From Rhypophila decipiens (taxonomy: Eukaryota > Ascomycota > Sordariomycetes > Sordariales > Naviculisporaceae): a stretch of DNA of 64,000 nt. Positions 56,816-64,000 of the stretch are shown piece by piece; the first letter of the stretch is position 1; each line of letters starts with the position of its first letter. Below the pieces are notes generated by a model, which did not search any database, was not told where the DNA came from, and was given only the letters and a program-made list of their open reading frames with translations. Location of the stretch: the NCBI GenBank assembly GCA_033297075.1, contig MU858085.1, positions 180,522 to 244,521 on the forward strand, in the 5' to 3' direction. Both the position numbers and the translations under genes were made by a program.

Positions 56816-59599
56816 ATGGGGATCAAAGGGTACGTTGCGCATTCACACAAATTCACAACTTTACCTACCTGTGTGGGTTGTAAAAAGGGGCTATCTGCTA
56901 GTCTTTTGGGTTGCTGATGACTTTCTTCTTAATAATCGGACCGAAGTCTTTCAGCACTCATTCAGAATGCCGACAGCAGGATTTCACATCCCCCATTTTC
57001 ACACCTACCTACGTGCTACCGCAACTGACTAACGTTTTGCGCCCCTTGCAGAATCTACAAAGAAATAGGCCCAGGGCAGCGCATCGCCCTCTCCAAACTG
57101 GCAATCGACCACCTCGAGAAAACAGGCCGACCATTTCGCCTAGCGATTGACTTTTCGATATGGCAATTCCAAGTACAAGCCGCGAGGGGGGGCTCTAACC
57201 CTGCTATACGCACGCTCTTTTACCGCCTCGTCCGACTTTTGGGCTTGGCAATCCAGCCGATATTTGTTTTCGACGGGCCGAATAAACCCGCCTTCAAAAG
57301 GAATAAACGATCTGGAAGGGGGGAGGGCACGGCGGTGGCGACGGCCATGGCGAAGAGGATGATTAGATTGTTTGGGCTGGCGTATCATGATGCGCCTGGG
57401 GAGGCGGAGGCTGAGTGTGCGCTGCTTCAAAGGGAGGGGGTGGTGGATGCGGTTTTGAGCGAGGATGTTGATACCATTATGTTTGGGTGTCGGAGGACGT
57501 TGAGGAATTGGACGGCGGAATCGACGAAGGGATCCAAGACACCCACTCATGTTTCCATGTACGAGGTCGATCGGTTGAGTGGCGGCGGGAATAGCGGAAT
57601 CAAGGGGCTGGATAGGGAGGGTATGGTTTTGGTTGCGCTGATGAGCGGGGGGGATTACCTGCCTGAGGGGGTGCCGGGGTGTGGTGTCAAGGTCGCGTGC
57701 GAGGCGGCGAGGGCGGGCTTTGGGACCGACTTGTGTAGGATCAAGAGGAGTGACAAGGAGGGATTGGGGGAATGGAGGGAGAGGTTGTTGAGGGAGCTTA
57801 GGACGAATGAGAGTGGCTTCTTTCGTACCAAGCATAAAGCTCTGGAGATTCCCGAGGGGTTTCCGGATATGGAGGTTTTGAGGTACTATACCCATCCGGT
57901 GGTGTCGCAGCAGACGACTGTGGATAGGGTCAAGGCCAAGTTTCCGGGGAAGCAGGACGTGGATCTGGTAGGGTTGCGGGAGTTTGTTCGGGAGACGTTT
58001 GATTGGACTTATCGGGCTGGGGCGGTCAAGTTGATTAGGAACTTGGCGCCTGGTCTTTTGGTCCAACTTATGCTGCAGAGGATGGGTCCTGGTCTTGGGC
58101 TGGCTGAGGAATCTACGCTTGTCAAGGGGGTCTCCAGCCGGAGGACTCACTTCAGCACTGACGCCACACCCGAGCTGAGGATATCCTTTGTTCCTACTGA
58201 TATTGTTGGGCTGGATCTGGAGGCTGAGACTGAGGAACAGGTCGAGGCCTTTGGCCGGACGGGCATTGCGCTGAATAGCGATGACGAATTCGAGGAAGGG
58301 GTCGGGGAAGAACTTGAGCAGTCAGCTGGAGGCAAGACATACGATCCTTCACAGCCAGATCTTGCCTGGATTCCAGAAGTTCTTGCCAAGCTGAGCATTC
58401 CTCAAACTGTGGAATTGTTCGAGGACAAGCAGCGAGCAAAGGTGGACAAGGCTGCGGCGAAGGCTGCCAAGAAACCCAGAGCCAAGAAATCGGACATGCC
58501 AGTTGGGGCCATCGACAAGTATCTCAAGACGACCAAAGCAACGCCTGCGGCCTCGATTCTTGGGACCCAATCCACCGCCATCCCAGCGTTCCTCGTAACA
58601 CAAGACGCAGTCAGGCCGCAGCTTGCGCGTGCCATGTCAACAAAGGCAGCCCAGCCAGCGGCTGAAGGTGCAAAAAGTAAGCCAAAAAAGTCCTCCAAAG
58701 CAAAGGCACCCAAGCCTACGGCAGCCGTCAACCCGTGGAGTCAAATGGGCTCACAAATCAGCCCTAGGATCACCAAGACAAAGTCGGCCACGAACATGTC
58801 CACCAAGACCAATAAATCCGGGTTTGCCGACGAGCCAATTCTTATATCGTCGAGTCCAGCACCCGCTCCGACTTCTCCGGCAAGGGATGCGCGTGTGATT
58901 GAGCAGGCGAATCCTACGCGAAAACGGACAAAGAGTCCACCAACACAGAGTCAGTTATTGCCGGATCCCTTCGGTTCACCACCAAGTCCCAGTCCCTGCA
59001 GTGCACCGGGAAAGAAGCTGTCTACTAGTCCACCGCCTCAGTTTAGGAAGCCGAAGCCGTTCAAGAGGACGAATAGCGGCGCAGAGGACGGTACGATTAT
59101 GACGCAAAGCAGCATCAAGGCATTTGGAAAGGTTGTCAAAGGGGCTGCGTCGGGATCATTCGCCAGGTCGAAATCTGATGCCAGGTTACCCGTTGACCTT
59201 TTGAGCGAGGATGACGATGATGGCCTCGGCGACGATATTCTCTTGCCGCCTGTTAAGGCCTTCTTACAAGGGCGAAAGGTCACTCCGGTGCCTGATCCCG
59301 CTCCAGTCTTGACTACCAAGAACTCATCGGCTTTGATTGATGATGACGATGATCCATTCGCCTCATCACCGCCCAGAATTCTGGAAAGAGGTTGGACATC
59401 TAGACCTAAAACACCCGAACGGTCGTGGAGTGTGACCAAAGAGAGAGACAAGACCACTTGTACCGCCATTAAGGCCCGATCAAGTCCAAAGCAGCTCAAT
59501 AATGATGACGACGATGATGACCCATTCCGGTCTCCCGAGATGGAGAGTCACGGACGGTTTAGCGATATACCGGTTATCGACTTGACAGGGGATGATTGA
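56816..59599 (+). CDS. yen1: Holliday-junction resolvase, Yen1/GEN1 family
   Basis: Rad2/XPG-family nuclease that cuts Holliday junctions and related branched DNA. Exons are 56816-56829 (14 nt) and 57052-59599 with a 222-nt GT-AG intron (GACTAAC branch); 853 aa. The N-terminus MGIKGIYKEIGPGQ comes from both exons; a nuclease of this family needs Gly2, so the tiny first exon is well supported. Catalytic acids are seen in AIDFSIWQF, FVFDGPNKPAF, GEAEAECALLQREGVVDAV, LSEDVDTIMFG and MSGGDYLPEG; a helix-hairpin-helix follows (GVPGCGVKVA). A chromodomain-like region may lie at about 340-400, though I do not see it clearly. The C-terminal third is basic/Ser-rich and disordered with DDDDPF-type repeats, ending IPVIDLTGDD, a likely SUMO-interacting motif. 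The large antisense frame over this gene is a shadow. Confidence 0.9.
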
Positions 59600-60381
59600 T
59601 CACGGCTTGTTACACATTCCGCGGTAGAAAGTACGCATAGGCTGCTTTTTCTATACGTTGGAAAGACCTTATGAGAGAAGTAAATGCGGCATGGACGAAT
59701 ATTTAAAGGCCGTATTATTCTTTTCTGTGCCCTATGCATCTCGGGAGTATATATGTAGGATAGAGGGGTTTAACGATGAATTGAGAATTTATGAGTGATG
59801 ACAACTCTCCCCCAGACTATGGTGTGTGATCGTGACAGGACCTATCTGCCCCCTGATAAGTTTTCAATGGCCTCTGGTAATATTTTAGAAGGCTTACCCC
59901 GTAAGTTAACATCTTTCTCTGCTGTCCACTGCTTCTTTTCGCATCCCTTTTTTCGACCCAGTTGACTGTGTGGTCCCGCAATCGAACTTCTAGGACATGG
60001 AATTCCGAAGGATCGAAACCAGCCCATGAAGAATCACCTCCCGTCCTTTGCATGTTGCATGACTTCCGCCAATATTTATTCCCCTCGTTGGTTGGCCCAG
60101 AAAGAGGTGGGGTCCAGAAGCTGGCAGCTGGCTGGCTGGCTCGAGAAATGCCAAGGAATTGAGATGGAAGCGTGCACAGACCTCGGGGCTCAAGTTCTGC
60201 CGCCGCTACTCGGCCCGCTTTACCACATCTGGAAGGCGGTGTGCTAATTCTTCCCACACAAATTCCTGCCCATTTTCAAAACCCACAAACCTCCCGTCTT
60301 TCTTTTTTCCACTGCTCCCGACAAGATCACGGTGATCGCAATACCTCGACAAAACCCTCCGTCCGGCAAACCTCAGTCACA
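59600..60381. promoter_or_regulatory. yen1 3' region and rpl26 promoter
   Basis: 782 bp. The right end (60250-60381) is pyrimidine-rich just before the rpl26 start, as usual for ribosomal-protein genes. No other gene seen. Confidence 0.5.
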
Positions 60382-60943
60382 ATGGCCCCCAAGAGTAAGC
60401 CTCAATTGGACCTGCGACAGATTTCCTTGATTGAGCCGACGATACTGACAATGGTATCCTCACAGCCATCCACTCTTCTCGCCGCAAGTCGCGCAAGGCG
60501 CACTTCAGTGCCCCTTCCAGCGTTCGTCGCAACATCATGAGCGCCCCTCTCAGCAAGGAGCTCCGTGAGAAGTACAATGTACGTGTTATGTGCTGTCGAA
60601 AGATATTTGGCTTCAAAGCAGAAAACTCACCGTCTGCTTCCCCTTGAAACAGGTCCGCAGCATCCCCATCCGCAAGGACGACGAGGTCATGATCATCCGT
60701 GGCGCCAACAAGGACAAGGAGGGCAAGGTCACCTCGGTCTACCGCCTCAAGTATGTCATCCACATCGAGCGTGTCACCCGCGACAAGGCCACCGGCCAGT
60801 CCGTTCCTCTCGGCATCCACCCCTCCAACGTGGTCATCACCAAGCTCAAGCTCGACAAGGACCGCGAGTCCATCCTTGAGCGCATCAAGATCGGCCGCGA
60901 GCAGGCCATCAAGCAAAAGGACGCCAGGGCCAAGTCCGCTTAG
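60382..60943 (+). CDS. rpl26: 60S ribosomal protein L26 (uL24)
   Basis: Large-subunit protein near the exit tunnel. Exons are 60382-60394 (13 nt), 60466-60578 and 60653-60943 with GT-AG introns of 71 and 74 nt, giving 138 aa, the usual length. The spliced start is [20 protein letters not shown], followed by [20 protein letters not shown]. The KOW motif is [18 protein letters not shown]. The C-terminus is basic ([18 protein letters not shown]). Short first exon and introns clustered at the 5' end are typical of fungal ribosomal-protein genes. Confidence 0.96.
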
Positions 60944-63227
60944 ATTGTCTCCAATCTAAGACTTGACTGACCCGGAGGGGAACACCAAAAACGGATCACC
61001 GGTGCAACATAATAGTTGCTTCCGGGTCTTTTCGACACGGATAACATCAAAAAAGACGATACCCACGGATTTCTTTCTTTTTGTCTCGGTCGAAAAATCT
61101 CAGCATCAGGTCACCTTGGCGTCTATTCTCGGTTTGCGAGATGTTTGGGACGGATTCATGATCAACAGCACAAGGGAAAAAAGGGTTCAAGGCCAACACA
61201 TCAACAACATAGATGCAGAGAGATACCAAATGAACAACGAGACGTTTTTGTGTTCTCAATGGCCGTTTCACGTGGTTTCATGTGAAGCGCTCCATGGGAG
61301 GTTTTCCCGAAGCATAATGCCCTCGCGCATTCATCTCTCTGTTGTGCAGGTCTTTGGACTGCACATTGCTAAGAGGTTTGCAGCCGGGATTTATCCTTCC
61401 CATGGCAGCAGCAGCCTCGGTTTTCCACTGCTTCGTGCCATGTGACGTTTACTAACCTTGCAGGATGTTTGTGACCTCCTGGGTTGAAAGGAATTTCAAC
61501 CCGAGACACTGAAGGTCAATTCCCACTGGATACATCTATTATACAGCTGAGAAGATGCCTGAACAAGGTAGGACATGTAGAGACCCAACCGCTAGGATAT
61601 CTCCGCGTCAACCACAAGGCCACGGTTTTCGAGGTATACGACTGGCGAAGAGCAAACCCGGCGGGAATTTGAGATCACCAGTCTTGACCCGCCCTCGCTT
61701 GCAGACTTTCATGGAGAATTTTTCGATGAGACTGGAGGTTTGATGGCGAGGCACATTCTTCTTGCTGTTTGATGCATGTCTGTGAAAGAATACTGGAGGT
61801 CGACCTTGACCTTTGTAGCTCGGATGGCACCCGTCTGGCATGTGTTGGTTCTAACTTGGTCGAGGCAGACACGTGTTCTTTTCAGGTCTACTGAGATGAG
61901 ATAGAAATTGAATGAATACAACTTTGTTGACTTGGCTTCTTCCCTGGCCCTGAAGGTATGTCTCCGTTCTCGTTGTGTCTACGTAGCTCCCTGACTTGTT
62001 GACCTCTCCTAATCTTGATCGCTGTGATGACAGTTCCCATTGTGACAGCAACGAGGTCGTTTGACATACATGCTGCATGTGGGTAAAATGTCCCGGCAGG
62101 CAGGTGTTTAAGTCGGATCCCGAATCATGGTCTTCTTCGTTGGCTAGGTACCGATTCATCGTACTTGAGATATGTACACCACTCTCTTGTAATAAACAGG
62201 TAACGGCCATCTTAGCTAGTGGAGAGTTCGCTGACTCAGCAATCACCACCTCCGTCTCCTCTCCGTCTTGTTATTGATCTTTTTATTGGTAACCTCACAC
62301 AGCCAAGAGCAGAAGATGTAGTGATATAGTTTGGCCACAAAGAGTCACCTAGCGGTCCCGGTCGTCAGGTTAGCCTAGGTATGCTGAACACCAACGCTGG
62401 GTGTCTGTTGAGAATACCCCAACCAGGATGTGACCCGAACGACAGTTAATGGCAATTAATTATGCAACCAAGTATTTCCTCATATGACGACGATAGTTCA
62501 CAGTTTAGCATGATATTAAAAATTTTCAGTACCTTTATCTCCTTCTTTATTACCCTATTGAGGTGGTGTGTTGAAAGGAAGGCTTAAGAAGCAGTTAGAA
62601 GTCCTTAGAAAGAATAGTTAACTAAAGTTAATTAGTAATTGTGCCAGTAGAGTTGCCACAAATCATAGACCCTCAATATACAGATTGAGTTTGCCTCCCT
62701 TCTGAAGGGAGCATGCACGGGCCTTACGGCTTACTGTCTCCGGGCGAAATGATCCCAGCGATTCACTCCTTTCCCACTACCCCACCACTCCTACAACTCT
62801 AGCAGTCTAGATAGCCTCCTCCTTCGTCTGCAATTAAACGTATAACAATATTGTTTACTGCAGCCTTACCCATTTGCCACCGTGGCAGTTTATGTTATGA
62901 TCATAACGGCCACTGACTGGCTAGACTGGTCTATACGACACGCCACATAGAACAAACGTCTGGATGTGGCAAGGAGCCCAAAGTGAGGTTCGTTCACACT
63001 AGGGTCTAGACTTGTGACGTCAGTATAGCTAGCTCTGAACCTACCCTTCTTCGGAAAGAAAAACAACAATTGAAGTGATTAGAAACAAAATTTAGAAGAT
63101 TCTAGAATATAATAAGGTGCTATAAATTAAAGGTGCCCCCCAGACCCCTCGTGTGCCACGCTATGATAGGAAAAATAAGAGAAGAGAGAGAGAGTAAGAT
63201 AGAGACAGAAACAGAGTGAAATGTATG
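60944..63227. other. Intergenic region, AT-rich on the right
   Basis: 2.28 kb. The left part is the rpl26 3' UTR and unique sequence without a convincing gene. From about 62440 to 63150 the sequence is AT-rich with many TTA/TAA steps, compatible with an old RIP-mutated repeat or just a 3' flank of the NWD gene. No intact TE coding frame. Confidence 0.5.
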
Positions 63228-64000
63228 TCAGCAGTTGTTGTCTGTCTGGAACCTCATAACCAGGACAAGTCCTGAATAACAGCCAATAACAATTGTTGAT
63301 GCCTCCACGGCCGAACATGTAGGCCGATATTCTGGTGGCAGCCAGAGAAGCTTCTTGCCATCTTGTTCAACCCACTCGTCACCAACGAAGAAACAAGCTT
63401 CCGTTACTTCCTGATTGTTCAAAGTGGTTGGATTTGGGTTTGCGCTTACACCTTTTATATTCAAAATTCCCTGATTTGTTTTTAGATACCCACCACATTC
63501 TGAAAACGCGACTGCATTGACCCAACTGCTATGCCCTTCCAGCGTCTGCTGGTGTGCGCCAGTCGCCGCGTCCCAGAGCCGGATTGTGCTGTCGTCAGAA
63601 GCCGAGGCCAGGGTCTTGCCGTCCGGTGAAAACGCGACTGCATGGACCCAACTGCTATGCCCTTCCAGCGTCTGCTGGTGTGCGCCAGTCGCCGCGTCCC
63701 AGAGCCGGATTGTGCTGTCGTCTGAAGCCGAGGCCAGGGTCTTGCCGTCCGGTGAAAACGCGACTGCATTGACAGAACTGCTATGCCCTTCCAGCGTCTG
63801 CTGGTGTGCGCCAGTCGCCGCGTCCCAGAGCCGGATTGTGCTGTCGTCTGAAGCCGAGGCCAGGGTCTTGCCGTCCGGTGAAAACGCGACTGCATTGACC
63901 CAATGGCTATGCCCTTCCAGCGTCTGCTGGTGTGCGCCCCACCTGCTTCTTATACCTGATATGGTATTGATAAACGACAGCTTTTGCTGCCACTGCTGGA
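63228..64000 (-). CDS. NWD (HET-E/NLR-like) WD40-repeat protein, C-terminal end only
   Basis: C-terminal 257 codons of a fungal NACHT/NB-ARC-WD40 type receptor of the kind that controls non-self recognition (HET-E/HET-D/HNWD family); the N-terminal effector and NACHT parts would lie right of the window, so the full architecture is inferred. Reading leftward: QQWQQKLSFINTISGIRSRWG, then tandem WD40 units with GAHQQTLEGHSS, VNAVAFSPDGKTLASASDD and STIRLWDAATG, 42 residues each. The last unit decays into AFSECGGYLKTNQGIL and a conserved end domain (ACFFVGDEWVEQDGKKLL, WLPPEYRPTC, GLVLVMRFQTD). The stop is at 63228-63230. No intron or break is seen. The 137-codon frame at 63482-63895 on the same strand is a shadow of the repeat. 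Confidence 0.88.
   Translation of the reverse strand, partial: QQWQQKLSFINTISGIRSRWGAHQQTLEGHSHWVNAVAFSPDGKTLASASDDSTIRLWDAATGAHQQTLEGHSSSVNAVAFSPDGKTLASASDDSTIRLWDAATGAHQQTLEGHSSWVHAVAFSPDGKTLASASDDSTIRLWDAATGAHQQTLEGHSSWVNAVAFSECGGYLKTNQGILNIKGVSANPNPTTLNNQEVTEACFFVGDEWVEQDGKKLLWLPPEYRPTCSAVEASTIVIGCYSGLVLVMRFQTDNNC
63501..63960 (-). repeat. 126-bp tandem WD40 repeats
   Basis: The phrase TGAAAACGCG recurs at 63501, 63627, 63753 and 63879, exactly 126 bp apart. Three full units plus part of a fourth are nearly identical. Differences lie in five codons after GGG CAT AGC and one synonymous TCT/TCA. Confidence 0.95.

Noticed and set aside
57140..58150. 336-codon open frame on the minus strand
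   Set aside because: Pro/Arg/Leu-rich shadow of the yen1 coding strand; the plus strand has clear nuclease motifs.
63482..63895. 137-codon frame with perfect 42-residue repeats (MQSRFHRTARPW...)
   Set aside because: It repeats only because the WD40 DNA repeats are 126 bp, a multiple of three; the WD40 frame is the coding one.

Overview
This is nuclear DNA of a filamentous ascomycete (Pezizomycotina, most likely Sordariomycetes). The support is short introns of about 50-120 nt with GT..AG borders and CTRAY-type branch sites, codons that avoid A at the third position, and a core of conserved fungal proteins: Rpc82, Ggc1, Atg27, eIF2B-gamma, Spt20, Pkh1/PDK1, a Snf12-type SWIB protein, Yen1 and Rpl26. 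I cannot name the species from the sequence alone. No rRNA, tRNA or CRISPR was found. All gene models below were spliced by hand from reading frame, splice sites and remembered family conservation.

Left part (1-19.6 kb), gene dense: qcr2 (-, cut by the left edge) is divergent from rpc82 (+). Then come ggc1 (+, five exons), atg27 (-), a broken DUF3433 membrane-protein relic (+), eIF2B-gamma (-) divergent from a Pex22-like membrane protein (+), and spt20 (+) with a large Gln/Ala-rich tail.

Middle part (19.6-49.6 kb), gene poor: a C2H2 zinc-finger regulator (26.5-27.6 kb) sits alone between about 6.9 kb and 4.2 kb without genes. The upstream desert holds a 53-bp x3 and a 14-bp x6 tandem repeat. 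Then follow an F-box/LRR-like protein (+), a peroxisomal enoyl-CoA isomerase/hydratase-like protein with a PTS1 (-), the PDK1-type kinase (-), an unrecognised repeat-containing protein (+) and a conserved protein of unknown function with a long pyrimidine-rich leader (+). A noncoding tandem duplication lies near 47.6-48.0 kb.

Right part (49.6-64 kb): a BTB/POZ protein, the SWI/SNF-RSC subunit, a 288-bp Tc1/mariner-type MITE with a second small inverted-repeat element beside it, the Holliday-junction resolvase yen1, rpl26, an AT-rich stretch, and at the right edge the 3' end of an NWD (HET-E/NLR-like) WD40 gene on the minus strand.

Most genes are unrelated housekeeping functions (respiration, Pol III transcription, mitochondrial GTP import, autophagy, translation initiation, chromatin, recombination); there is no operon-like or biosynthetic-cluster logic. 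I did not find a clearly new multi-gene system. The observations most worth checking are the NWD repeats, whose differences sit almost only at putative ligand-specificity codons; a 97-codon open frame directly behind and in frame with the stop of the SWIB gene; two GC-AG introns; the MITE pair; and the isolated C2H2 regulator.
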